The notes under the pieces: model-generated | The model's database searches: none | The model's input: the letters and a program-made list of their open reading frames with translations, nothing else | Told to the model about the DNA's origin: nothing | Program-made: the position numbers and the translations under genes | Source: Gammaproteobacteria bacterium | Lineage (GTDB): Bacteria; Pseudomonadota; Gammaproteobacteria; Pseudomonadales; Pseudohongiellaceae | DNA length: 42,631 bases | Direction: 5' to 3' | Assembly: GCA_002723195.1 (NCBI GenBank) | Contig: PBNR01000054.1 | Span: 1 to 42,631, forward strand | In this document: one piece after another, positions 17,508 through 25,802 of the stretch | How the letters are laid out: every line of letters begins with the position of its first letter | Numbering within the stretch: the stretch's first letter is position 1

Positions 17508-19487
17508 TTAGATAACTCGTGTGTTTCCACCATCTACGGGGAGCTGGGAACCAGTAGTTTTAGCTAAGGAGCCCCCGGCAAACAATGCAACTGCTTTAGC
17601 TACATCTGCTGATCTAACTTCCGTTTTTAGGACATTAGCGGTTTTATAGTCTTCAATACTCAAGCCATAGTGCTCTGCTCTCTCAGCAAGCACTTCCTCT
17701 GTCCAGATTGCCGTGTCATAGACAGCATTGGGGTGCACTGCATTTACTCTTATGCCGGACGCACCCAATTCGAGAGCTGCGACCCGAGCCAATTGGGTTA
17801 GACCCGCTTTTGCAGATGAATAAGCCGCTGCCCCAGGCCCAGGCGCTGGCACGTTTTTCGAGGCAACTATGACGACAGCAGGATCAAACCCTAATCTTAA
17901 AAACGGCAGGTACGCGCGCATAACCCGCATATGGGAACTTAGATTAAGCTCGAGTGATTTTTCCCAAGAATTATCATCCATTTTTTCAATTTTTTGGCTG
18001 TCAGGGAAATGTCCGGCGTTACTAACTAAGATATCAATACCGCCGAAATATTGAACACCTTTCTTCAAAGACGATCCAACAGAATCAACGTTTGTCACAT
18101 CACATTTGATGGCAAGCACATTGCCATCGGAAAATTGATTGATAAGTTGTGTATCGATATCTAAAGCGATTACTGCTGCGCCACGAGCAAGAAATTCCTG
18201 CACACACGCTTTACCTATTCCAGAAGCTGCACCGGTGACTACCGCAACTTTACCTTCAAACTCATCCCTGTTTGTATTTATTCGAAGTTTGGCTTGCTCA
18301 AGCTCCCAGTATTCTACGTCAAATAATTCTGCTCTAGGCAAAGCCTTCCACCCCCCCAGCGCTTCACCGTGCTGGATAGCTAGCACAGTATGTTGTGTAA
18401 TATCCTCAACAATTTCCAGGCGTTTCCTATTACCTGCAAAATAAACCATACCTTTGTTGTTCCAAACACCATAACGAGGCATAAGGTCTAGGCATTGATG
18501 CCCATCCTTGGCGTGTTCTGCATAATACTCTTGATAGGCTTTTTCAAAGTCACCAAGCTCAGCTGCAGGATCCTTATCAAAGATAGCCGCGAATGCCTTT
18601 GCGTAAATTGTGTGATCAGGGGTCAGAGGTCCCCGGGTTGCGAGGTCTGACACATTAGGCAACGAAGCGAAACCAGCAGCTAATTCAGAATTGTCCAATC
18701 TTACAAGTACCGGATTACCAAAAAGCTCTCCTGCAGATTTACGCAGCGCTGCCAATTGCAGACAATCATTGTCAGTGACAGAATATAGAGCCCGGATGAC
18801 AGAGCCAGAATCTATTCTACTGGCCACGAAATCCTCAGCCTTAACCACCAACTCTATCATATTGTCATAACTGATTTTTGCGTCTTCGTGAAAAGTAAAA
18901 ATACCATGATGAAGTAGAACGATACCTTTTAGTGCAGACCAATCCGCAAGTTTAGTTGCTTCTGCCACCTGTCGGGCCAACATAAAGCCAGGCATGATAT
19001 ACGGCAGAATAAGCACCTCATCTCCATAAATTTCCTTTAAGAGTTCTTGCCCATTCGGCGTATTACTTATTGTAACTATAGAGTCAGCATGACTATGATC
19101 TACATATCGATGCGGTATAAGAGCATGAAGTATTGCTTCTACTGATGGTGTCGGACCTTTTGGATCTAGCAGAGCTAGGCGCAACTGCCGCATCATCTCA
19201 AGATCACTCAGCGTTTCAAGCTCGCCTAAGCGCAGCAAATAATCTAACTGAACAGGCGGAAACCCCGCCGCGTTAATATTTCTAAGATCCCATCCGGAGC
19301 CTTTAATGAATAATACTTTTATATTATTACCAAATATTGTCTTCATCTCACCTTTTACAGAGGTATTACCACCGCCGTGAAGAACCAAATTCTCTTCTTC
19401 TCCAAGCAGATTCGAGGTGAACACTCTTAAGGCGATTTCATCGTCACCGATTTCAGCTAGCCTGTCTTCATCCCATCGATTTTTCAT
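17508..19487 (-). CDS. Bifunctional class II aldolase / short-chain dehydrogenase
   Basis: A 659-residue fusion. Residues 1 to about 390 are a class II (Zn) aldolase of the rhamnulose-1-phosphate aldolase type: substrate loop HGGGNTSVK (37-45), catalytic-type E117 (SVEAILH), zinc ligands H131 and H133 (HSHAD), and a later histidine in LLHHG (193-194). Residues about 410-659 are an SDR: TGAASGIG (418-425), NAG, and the YSSAK motif (Y556, K560). In known relatives the aldolase gives DHAP plus an aldehyde, and the SDR oxidises or reduces that aldehyde. Because mtnA follows after 19 bases, the substrate may be 5-methylthioribulose- or 5-deoxyribulose-1-phosphate rather than rhamnulose-1-phosphate. 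No rhamnose genes are in the window. Confidence 0.9.
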   Translation of the reverse strand: MKNRWDEDRLAEIGDDEIALRVFTSNLLGEEENLVLHGGGNTSVKGEMKTIFGNNIKVLFIKGSGWDLRNINAAGFPPVQLDYLLRLGELETLSDLEMMRQLRLALLDPKGPTPSVEAILHALIPHRYVDHSHADSIVTISNTPNGQELLKEIYGDEVLILPYIMPGFMLARQVAEATKLADWSALKGIVLLHHGIFTFHEDAKISYDNMIELVVKAEDFVASRIDSGSVIRALYSVTDNDCLQLAALRKSAGELFGNPVLVRLDNSELAAGFASLPNVSDLATRGPLTPDHTIYAKAFAAIFDKDPAAELGDFEKAYQEYYAEHAKDGHQCLDLMPRYGVWNNKGMVYFAGNRKRLEIVEDITQHTVLAIQHGEALGGWKALPRAELFDVEYWELEQAKLRINTNRDEFEGKVAVVTGAASGIGKACVQEFLARGAAVIALDIDTQLINQFSDGNVLAIKCDVTNVDSVGSSLKKGVQYFGGIDILVSNAGHFPDSQKIEKMDDNSWEKSLELNLSSHMRVMRAYLPFLRLGFDPAVVIVASKNVPAPGPGAAAYSSAKAGLTQLARVAALELGASGIRVNAVHPNAVYDTAIWTEEVLAERAEHYGLSIEDYKTANVLKTEVRSADVAKAVALFAGGSLAKTTGSQLPVDGGNTRVI

Positions 19488-19535
19488 AAATAACTGAACC
19501 TACATTGTCCAGCGCAATTTTGGCAGAATACAAAT

Positions 19536-19568
19536 AAAAAACGCACCTTCAAATGAAGATGCGTTTTA
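19536..19568 (-). terminator. Intrinsic terminator after exbD
   Basis: The stem AAAACGCA/TGCGTTTT with inner pairs CTTCA/TGAAG is followed on the minus strand by a T-run (TTTTTTATTTG). It separates exbD from the aldolase gene downstream; the T-rich flank on the other side also allows some termination on the plus strand. Confidence 0.85.
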
Positions 19569-19590
19569 TTATCTTAAAAGATCTCTGAAA

Positions 19591-20013
19591 CTAATTGGGC
19601 TCAACGATAGAAATATTCACCATTCCTGCTTGCCGGGCCGCGTCCATTATCATAACCAGCGTAGATACATCAGAGGCATCATTCGGTTGAATTATCACCG
19701 AAGCCGCGGGGTTTTCTGCTTTCAATTGGTCGATATTGGATCGAATTTGAGTTGCAATAATAGGGCGCGGGTTACCATTTAATATAATTTCGTTGTTAGC
19801 ACCGATTTCAAAAAGAATGTTTCTTGCATCATCATCCTCCGGCGGGGGAGGATTATCGTTATTGTTCTCACTGCTTGCTGCATTTATAGCAGTTTCTGAA
19901 AGAAATGTAGCAGTTACAACAAAGAATATAAGAAGAATAAACACCACATCAAGCATGGGGGTTAAATCGATTTTGGCATCATCTTCCGATTTGCGACCAG
20001 CAATTTTTTTCAT
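19591..20013 (-). CDS. exbD: ExbD/TolR-family biopolymer transport protein
   Basis: A 140-residue protein with a short cytoplasmic N-terminus, one transmembrane helix (residues about 20-42) carrying the conserved DLTPMLDVVFILLIFF motif, whose aspartate (D24) is the proton-path residue, and a periplasmic domain after an acidic, proline-rich linker (NNNDNPPPPEDDD). ExbD works with ExbB and TonB to energise outer-membrane receptors. Here no exbB, tonB or tolQ is adjacent. It appears to be a one-gene unit with its own terminator, so it must partner with an ExbB encoded elsewhere, if it is functional. Confidence 0.88.
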   Translation of the reverse strand: MKKIAGRKSEDDAKIDLTPMLDVVFILLIFFVVTATFLSETAINAASSENNNDNPPPPEDDDARNILFEIGANNEIILNGNPRPIIATQIRSNIDQLKAENPAASVIIQPNDASDVSTLVMIMDAARQAGMVNISIVEPN

Positions 20014-20194
20014 TTTCGTACCCTGTCTAGGCTATTTTCGACGGCTTAAATCCGAATACAGCCCAAAGTATATCAGTGATTTCACCAGAAGCAACAGGTG
20101 CGGGAAAGCATTGTATTAGTTAAAGATAATAGAAGAAATACTCCCTTACCTTGACGATTCTCGCTAAATTTTTACTCATAACTGCAAGATACTG

Positions 20195-20782
20195 TCACTT
20201 TTTTAATGTATTTATACTATGGCTAATGAGTTCTTTTAATTGATTCACATTCTTACCATCTCTGGAGTTTACACGTATCCCGTGCAGCGTATTTATTAAT
20301 ACTTCCGCAGCAAATTCCACACTTACTCTCTTTTTAAGCTTGCCTTTGGCCTTGGCTTCTTTCACCCGTTCGACAATTGCTTTACGGATGACATTGAGGG
20401 AGCCCTTCACAACTTTTTTCATTTGCTTATCATAATTAATACTTTCACAAAGAGAATTAACAAGCAAACATCCCATGCTACGATGTTTGCTTGAAATATT
20501 TAAAACCGCCTCATCGAAATATGCACTAATTGCACTCCAGGCGTCCAAACTATTGTCCTTTAATGAGTTTTCGACCTGAGTATCAATAATCTTATTATAT
20601 TCATCGATACAAGATTTGAAAAAAGTATCTTTATCTCCAAATGAGTTATACAGGGTTCCCCTATTAATACCTGTGCAGTCTAGAAGTTTTTGAACCGAAC
20701 TAGCTTCATACCCTTCTCGCCAAAACTGTTCCATTGCCTTGTATAAAACTTTGCTTTCGTCGAATTCGATTGGTCTTGCCAT
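20195..20782 (-). CDS. TetR/AcrR-family transcriptional regulator
   Basis: A 195-residue repressor-type protein. The N-terminal helix-turn-helix spans about residues 10-50: ALYKAMEQFW-like helix 1, then SSVQKLLDCTGINRGTLYNSF with the recognition helix GTLYNSFGDKDTFF. The C-terminal ligand domain contains FDEAVLNIS and a cysteine in MGCLLVNS, as in TetR_C families. The effector is unknown. It lies upstream of the DUF445, PQQ dehydrogenase and cyclase genes in the same strand sense, and a motif shared with that region (AATGTCTAACTA) begins 15 bases before its start codon, consistent with autoregulation. Confidence 0.9.
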   Translation of the reverse strand: MARPIEFDESKVLYKAMEQFWREGYEASSVQKLLDCTGINRGTLYNSFGDKDTFFKSCIDEYNKIIDTQVENSLKDNSLDAWSAISAYFDEAVLNISSKHRSMGCLLVNSLCESINYDKQMKKVVKGSLNVIRKAIVERVKEAKAKGKLKKRVSVEFAAEVLINTLHGIRVNSRDGKNVNQLKELISHSINTLKK

Positions 20783-20796
20783 AATACCTACTCAGA

Positions 20797-20808
20797 AATG
20801 TCTAACTA
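20797..20808 (-). promoter_or_regulatory. Candidate TetR operator, site 1
   Basis: AATGTCTAACTA (TAGTTAGACATT on the minus strand) sits 15 bases before the tetR start. The same 12 bases occur at 22070-22081, and the core ATGTCTAA recurs at 25221-25228. Only one half-site is well preserved here. The role is inferred from position and repetition. Confidence 0.35.
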
Positions 20809-21015
20809 AAGATAAAAATTAAGCGGTTAAAAAGCGCTATTCAAATATTCCCACCGAGAATTTGGGGGCGCGCTATTGTATTACAGGCATTTTTAATTTA
20901 CACCAACCTATGTTTAAAATATTGAAATAATTTAAACGCAAGTATTTATCGCCAAAATACATTCGAAACTTACTGCTGAAATAATATACTTCACTTCACT
21001 GGACTACTGCACTGA

Positions 21016-21035
21016 AATTGAATGGAGATTCAATT
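21016..21035. repeat. Perfect inverted repeat
   Basis: AATTGAAT-GGAG-ATTCAATT forms an exact 8-bp stem. There is no T-run on either side, so it is more likely a protein-binding site than a terminator. Confidence 0.5.
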
Positions 21036-21186
21036 ACCGTTAACTTTTTGACCAGAAATAGATCAACTGGAGACATTGTGTCCGCCGACAATTAGCCACC
21101 CCACATAACAGAGACAATAAACAGAGGCTCCTCATTATTCCGCTAGCTAACCATAAATCAAGAGGCTCGAGACACATCAAACCATG

Positions 21187-21912
21187 CTAAATATTCGAGA
21201 TTAAAGTAAAAACTAAGCCTATCAATCCTCCAAAGGCGCATCCCCATACCACCAACCAGCCTAAATGTTCCCGAATCATTTCTTGGATAACTTCCTTGAC
21301 CATTTGTGGCGTCATTTGATCTAGCCTTTGATCAATTAATGCTTCTACTTTAAGGCGAATTGTTTCATCATCCAATGCGTTTTTCAAAGCTTGCTGGACC
21401 TGATCTTGGAAACCTAAATTCGCGAACTGGCTTTGGAAATATTCACGCATCTTTTCTACAAAAGGAGATTGCAAAGGGTTAAGTGCATCGCGGCCTCCAA
21501 CCATGTTTAACATGCCACTAAAGGACGATGACATAATTACATCGAGCAAAGCTTCAAACGCCGAATCAAGATCCAAATCCAAAATTGCCTGCTTAAGTGA
21601 ATCACTTATTTTTTCACGGGTATCGTCCGCCCCATGGAAAAAAGCCTCGAGATCGGCTCTATTGAAAAACTGATCCATAATCAATTTGCGAATCCCTATC
21701 TTAAATTCTTCGAAACGCAGTGGGATCACCCCAGACCCATATAAGCCCGGCACACGCTCGAACAGCATATGCACAGCTAACCAGTTAGTAATACCACCAG
21801 ACAAAGCAAAGAGGCCGGTATTAAATAAGTAAATCTGAGAAGGACCAGAAATTACCAAACCGAGCAAAACCAAGACAGACGCAACCGTATTGCTAAATAG
21901 GCTCTTATTGAT
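21187..21912 (-). CDS. DUF445-family membrane protein, probable ATC start
   Basis: A protein of about 241 residues with a hydrophobic N-terminal helix, a GGITNWLAVHMLFERVPGLYGSGVIPLRF block typical in pattern of DUF445, a helical middle and a C-terminal transmembrane helix (WLVVWGCAFGGLIGLVFTL). The first ordinary start is TTG at 21873, which has no ribosome site and cuts into the first helix. Upstream, the frame stays open to a TGA at 21946-21948; within it AGGAG (21920-21924) lies 7 bases before ATC AAT AAG AGC, giving an N-terminus xNKSLFSNTVASVLVLLG. I therefore place the start at ATC 21912. The family's function is unknown. Confidence 0.78.
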   Translation of the reverse strand: MNKSLFSNTVASVLVLLGLVISGPSQIYLFNTGLFALSGGITNWLAVHMLFERVPGLYGSGVIPLRFEEFKIGIRKLIMDQFFNRADLEAFFHGADDTREKISDSLKQAILDLDLDSAFEALLDVIMSSSFSGMLNMVGGRDALNPLQSPFVEKMREYFQSQFANLGFQDQVQQALKNALDDETIRLKVEALIDQRLDQMTPQMVKEVIQEMIREHLGWLVVWGCAFGGLIGLVFTLISNI

Positions 21913-21924
21913 GATTCTGCTCCT
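21910..21924 (-). promoter_or_regulatory. Ribosome site followed by ATC initiator (DUF445 gene)
   Basis: AGGAG (21920-21924) is followed after 7 bases by ATC (21912-21910). No ATG, GTG or TTG occurs in the frame between the upstream stop and codon 14. Confidence 0.5.
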
Positions 21925-22065
21925 GAGGAAAGTGAAAACGAGGCATCATAAATCAGAGATCATATTTATCGCAACTTATACGCGCAATAGCAATTTATCA
22001 TTCGGCGAAAACAAGACTCGCTTAAATATTTACTTTAATAATCATTTTAATTGCGTTAGCTGCAA

Positions 22066-22079
22066 GTTAAATGTCTAAC
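22066..22079. promoter_or_regulatory. Candidate TetR operator, site 2
   Basis: GTTAAA-TG-TCTAAC is an imperfect palindrome (5 of 6 positions per half). It lies just after the PQQ dehydrogenase stop codon and about 150 bases before the DUF445 start. The 12 bases 22070-22081 match the site before tetR exactly. Confidence 0.35.
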
Positions 22080-22085
22080 TACTCT

Positions 22086-24158
22086 CTATTGCGTGAGGGC
22101 CGATTCAGCTTGAGCGCGAATGTAGTGTCGCAAGGATTCAAGCTGTCTATCAGTTAAATCTCTGTAGATTGGCATACCGTTGGAGGAAAGTGCGCCATTC
22201 CTAACTACAGTTTCGAAAGCTTCACGCGACAAAGGGATACCTGACGCTCGCAAATCTGGAGCAATCCCAGCTGCAATTGCTCCGCCACCATGACACATAC
22301 TGCAAGTCCCATTAAACTCTCTTCCCCCCTCTGCCGCCAGATCTGCGTTAACGACGAAATCGGAAGAAGGCAAAGGTTCCGGAACTAATGGGGGTGCCTG
22401 TCGCGGAAGATCCAATGTTCCACTTAAAGAAAAAGCAATTAAGCGTCGTTCCTGAGCTCCATAGGACCACCCTCTTTGTGCTGCACCACGTCCACCCAAT
22501 GCAGCCATTGAACCTCCCCAACCAACTAAAAGCGCCAGATATTGTTTACCTGCCACCGAATAGGTTATGGGTGGTGCAGAAATCCCTAACCCAAGGTCGT
22601 AATTCCACAACTCTTGGCCAGTCTCTGCGTCATAGGCGACTAAATAGCCATCTGCCCTTCCCTGGAATAATAGATTTGTCGTTGTAGTCAAAGTCCCTGC
22701 ATTCCAGGTGTTATCTGCAAGCACTTCCCAAACCTGTTCCTGTCTGACAGGGTCCCAAGCCTGCAAAGACGCTGGCGCATCATTACGAGTACTGCCACCT
22801 GGCCGCTGGTTTACACCAGTACTAAGCCGCCACTGTCCCCTCTGAAATGTTTCTGTATCGATTCCCGTATCACCGTAAATCGTAGAGGTATGAATAGATG
22901 GTATATAAACGAGGCCTGTGTTGGGGTTATACGACATAGCATGCCAGCTATGGGCTCCTACTGGCCCGGGAGAAATTCTTATTGGTTCCGATTCATAGCG
23001 CACACCCGGGAGTTCTGCTGGTCGAGCAGTCTCTATATCAATGTGGGACGCCCATGTAACTTCAGTAATCTTCTCTGCTGAAACTAACTCCCCATTTATC
23101 CGGTTGATCACATAGAAAAACCCGTTCTTGGGCGCCTGCATCAGAGCTTTGATTGTTTCACCTTCAACGCTTAAGTCTGCCAACACTATATCCATATTGG
23201 AATTATAGTCCCACGTTTCTCCGGGCGTATTCTGATGATGCCAAAGGTATTCACCATTATCAGGATTCAGTGCAACTATGGAGTCGAGAAAAAGATTATC
23301 ACCACCAAAAGGACTGCGTATTTTTCTATTCCAAGGCGAACCATTGCCGGTTCCAATGTAAAGTTGCTGAAGCTCTGCATCGTAAGTCCACCCATGCCAT
23401 GAATTACCTCCACCACCATGACGCCACCATTCGCCAGTCCAGGTGTTGGCGGCCATTTCCATAGCGTCATTTTCAAACCCTTCGGCAGGATTCCCAGGTA
23501 CAATCCAAAAACGCCACACTTGTTCACCGGTATTCGCATCGTATGCGGTTACATAGCCTCTATTGGGTCCGTTTTCTGTCCCTCCGTTTCCAACCAATAC
23601 TTTTCCTTCAAAGGCTTTCGGTGCGCCAGTGATATACATCGCTAAATCCGGATCAATGGTTTGAGTACTCCACAGTTGTTCTCCCGTATTACGATCTAAG
23701 CCAATAAGCCGACCGTCCCAGGTAGCTACGAACAATTTCCCTTCCCATATTGCTATACCTCGGCTGTTGTCCCATCCTGCGCGCATGCGTCCAGGCGCGA
23801 TGGTGCCAACTCGAGGGTTAAAAGACCAAAGCTCTTCTCCTGTCTCAGCGTTTAGGGCTCTTACTACATTAAGACTAGCTATAAAATAAATAACCCCATC
23901 AACTACCAAAGGGGTAGAGACCAAACTGCGGCTATTAGGGATTGGAAAATACCAATCGGGCCGCAAACTGGATACGTTTTCTTTTGTGATTTGAGTAAGG
24001 GGACTAAATCGTTGTTCGCTATGGGTGCGACCATAGGACAACCAGTTACCATTCTGATTAACACTTGAAATAGCAACATCGTTTACCAAAGTAGATTGTT
24101 GTGCAAAAGCTCCTACACAGATAATACTTAATAGAAGGATGGTCAAAGCCTGTTTCAT
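22086..24158 (-). CDS. PQQ-dependent dehydrogenase with C-terminal cytochrome c
   Basis: A 690-residue secreted quinohaemoprotein of the type II alcohol dehydrogenase pattern. The signal peptide is MKQALTILLLSIICVGAFAQ. An eight-bladed propeller of PQQ repeats (such as YDANTGEQVWRF and YDAETGQELWNYDLG) spans about 40-570. The likely catalytic base is D317 in GETWDYN. A c-type haem domain at 600-690 has C619-SM-C622-H623 and M662 as probable axial ligand. Position +2 after D317 is asparagine, not the aspartate that marks lanthanide-dependent enzymes, so calcium is more likely. I chose ATG at 24158, with GAAGG upstream, over the ATG at 24194. It follows the cyclase gene by 38 bases. The substrate is presumably an alcohol or aldehyde. 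Confidence 0.9.
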   Translation of the reverse strand: MKQALTILLLSIICVGAFAQQSTLVNDVAISSVNQNGNWLSYGRTHSEQRFSPLTQITKENVSSLRPDWYFPIPNSRSLVSTPLVVDGVIYFIASLNVVRALNAETGEELWSFNPRVGTIAPGRMRAGWDNSRGIAIWEGKLFVATWDGRLIGLDRNTGEQLWSTQTIDPDLAMYITGAPKAFEGKVLVGNGGTENGPNRGYVTAYDANTGEQVWRFWIVPGNPAEGFENDAMEMAANTWTGEWWRHGGGGNSWHGWTYDAELQQLYIGTGNGSPWNRKIRSPFGGDNLFLDSIVALNPDNGEYLWHHQNTPGETWDYNSNMDIVLADLSVEGETIKALMQAPKNGFFYVINRINGELVSAEKITEVTWASHIDIETARPAELPGVRYESEPIRISPGPVGAHSWHAMSYNPNTGLVYIPSIHTSTIYGDTGIDTETFQRGQWRLSTGVNQRPGGSTRNDAPASLQAWDPVRQEQVWEVLADNTWNAGTLTTTTNLLFQGRADGYLVAYDAETGQELWNYDLGLGISAPPITYSVAGKQYLALLVGWGGSMAALGGRGAAQRGWSYGAQERRLIAFSLSGTLDLPRQAPPLVPEPLPSSDFVVNADLAAEGGREFNGTCSMCHGGGAIAAGIAPDLRASGIPLSREAFETVVRNGALSSNGMPIYRDLTDRQLESLRHYIRAQAESALTQ

Positions 24159-24196
24159 AATCTTGCCTTCGTTGCTCCTTTTCAGATATTCCACAT

Positions 24197-25174
24197 TTAG
24201 AAAGTAGCTATTGGATTCATCGGTGATCCTGCGCCACCGTCAACAGGTATGGGCGAAGCAGTTAGCATAAATTCCCAGCGATTCTGACGCACTGCTTCTT
24301 TTGCAACGGCTTCTAAATCAAGATTGTCAAACAGACGCATACCTAGAGCCACTATCGTTAACTCATGCACCGGCAAAAGATTACCATCAACTAACGATGG
24401 ATTTACCTCATTTGCATAGTCGCCCCCCAATATAGCCACACCTCTTGCTCTCAGCCAAGGAACAACTGATGCATGAATACCGGAACTTCCTGGGCCAGTT
24501 CCTGTAGGCACTGACCACCGCCCCGTTCTAATTAACAGCACATCGCCAGGCTCAACCTGAACTCCAGCCTCTCGCTCAGCGGCTTCAAGGTCTTCTATAT
24601 AGATAGGAGTTCCTGGATCTAGATAATCGACACCTTTTAGCCGGGCGATATCTAGCAGCACGCCTCGGCTAACAATACCCTGTTTTACTCCGACGATATC
24701 AAGCCTCTCACAACCATTTTCAGTAATTGTATCCTCAGAATACCCATTGTACATTTGCCCATTCTTCAGAACATGACAGAGTGAATCGAGATGACTATGC
24801 AGCAATCCATGGTAAGAAAAAGAAACTCGCTCCATTGCCGCATGCACAGGAGCCTCAATCGTATATACCTGCGAATCAAATGGTGGTGGAGCTCCTAGAC
24901 TGCGATCAACGGTGTAATTATGAGCTAGTGAAACCGAAACACCAGCCTCAACTAGCCTCGCGGCAGATATCCGTTTGTCAGACGTAATTAGATTTAGAGT
25001 GCCTAGTTCGTCTTCCGCCCCCCATCTACCCCAGTTAGACAGTTCTTCCATCCATTGATTAACTTGACCAACAGTGACATCTTGATTTGGTTGAGCATGT
25101 AAAGTAAAAGACCCTAATAAAATTAATAGAAGAGCAATCTGCTGATATTTAAAGACACTTTTTATAACTTTCAT
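24197..25174 (-). CDS. Secreted cyclase-family (kynurenine formamidase-like) hydrolase
   Basis: A 325-residue protein with a signal peptide (about residues 1-27, ending LHAQ) and the PF04199 cyclase fold. The metal motif is HSHLDSLCH (H126, H128, D130, H134), followed by GVLLDIARLKG, the conserved GDVLLIRTGRW and GGDYANEVNP. Relatives include metal-dependent amidohydrolases and kynurenine formamidase; the substrate here is unknown. It is the first gene of an operon with the PQQ dehydrogenase, both exported, so they probably act on the same compound in the periplasm. A TTAGA-TG-TCTAA palindrome lies 43 bases upstream. Confidence 0.88.
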   Translation of the reverse strand: MKVIKSVFKYQQIALLLILLGSFTLHAQPNQDVTVGQVNQWMEELSNWGRWGAEDELGTLNLITSDKRISAARLVEAGVSVSLAHNYTVDRSLGAPPPFDSQVYTIEAPVHAAMERVSFSYHGLLHSHLDSLCHVLKNGQMYNGYSEDTITENGCERLDIVGVKQGIVSRGVLLDIARLKGVDYLDPGTPIYIEDLEAAEREAGVQVEPGDVLLIRTGRWSVPTGTGPGSSGIHASVVPWLRARGVAILGGDYANEVNPSLVDGNLLPVHELTIVALGMRLFDNLDLEAVAKEAVRQNRWEFMLTASPIPVDGGAGSPMNPIATF

Positions 25175-25217
25175 TTCGAATCTCCGATCAAGATTTTCAG
25201 CATAATCCCAGCTGCCT

Positions 25218-25229
25218 TAGATGTCTAAT
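25218..25229. promoter_or_regulatory. Candidate TetR operator, site 3
   Basis: TTAGA-TG-TCTAA is a perfect 5-bp inverted repeat in the divergent region between the cyclase and DUF6644-like genes. It shares the TTAGACAT core with the sites near tetR and after the PQQ dehydrogenase gene. Confidence 0.45.
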
Positions 25230-25357
25230 CTAAATTTAAAGCCAGGGTTCGGTAATAAAGGTTTGTCATAAGAATAATGTGTGATACAAAGCAAAATCAT
25301 TTTTGGTTCGCATAATTATGGAACCAACCAAATGACTATAGGTTATCTGTTACTTTC

Positions 25358-25801
25358 ATGTTCGTTGATTTAGAAAATACTTTTATCGCATCATGGGTTA
25401 GCACCTCTTTATGGGCATACCCCTTCCTGCTGAGTGTCCACATTGTCGGGTTGGCCATCGTCGTAGGTATTTTTGCGACACGAGATCTGCGTCTGCTCGG
25501 ACTCTTTGCCTCATTATCCACTAACACTTTTAAAAATCTCGGTAAATTGGCCGCTGCCGGATTTATGCTAAATGCTGTGTCAGGGTTGCTTTTATTTACC
25601 TCACAAGCCTCAGTCTTTATAACAAGCATTCCATTCTTGACAAAAATTATTTTTATAACAGTGGGCATGAGTCTAGCGTACAGCATTCAAAACCGTTTGA
25701 ATAATTCTGGTACTCGAGAAACCAAGCTACTGGCTTGTATTTCATTGGCTTGTTGGTTAACCGCGATAATCTCAGGCAGATTGATCGCGTATATATTTTA
25801 A
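25358..25801 (+). CDS. DUF6644-like four-helix membrane protein, copy 1
   Basis: A 147-residue protein with about four transmembrane helices. The pattern WAYPFLLSVHIVGLAIVVGIFATRD, followed by LRLLG, is shared with the next gene (MEIIHFIGLTLLFGGLITVD-LRMAG). I recall such proteins under the label DUF6644. Each has a conserved intramembrane histidine (H28 here), which could bind a cofactor such as haem, but this is not shown. It is divergent from the cyclase/PQQ operon, and its partner starts 1 base after its stop, so the two are cotranscribed. The ribosome site is weak. Confidence 0.7.
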   Translation: MFVDLENTFIASWVSTSLWAYPFLLSVHIVGLAIVVGIFATRDLRLLGLFASLSTNTFKNLGKLAAAGFMLNAVSGLLLFTSQASVFITSIPFLTKIIFITVGMSLAYSIQNRLNNSGTRETKLLACISLACWLTAIISGRLIAYIF

Positions 25802-25802
25802 T

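Larger units (their letters stand above)
20783..21186. other. Intergenic region with palindrome and no gene
   Basis: A 404-base AT-rich gap between tetR and the DUF445 gene, both on the minus strand. It contains the tetR promoter, the motif at 20797-20808 and a perfect 8-bp inverted repeat with a 4-base loop at 21016-21035. I see no coding frame or RNA gene. Confidence 0.55.
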
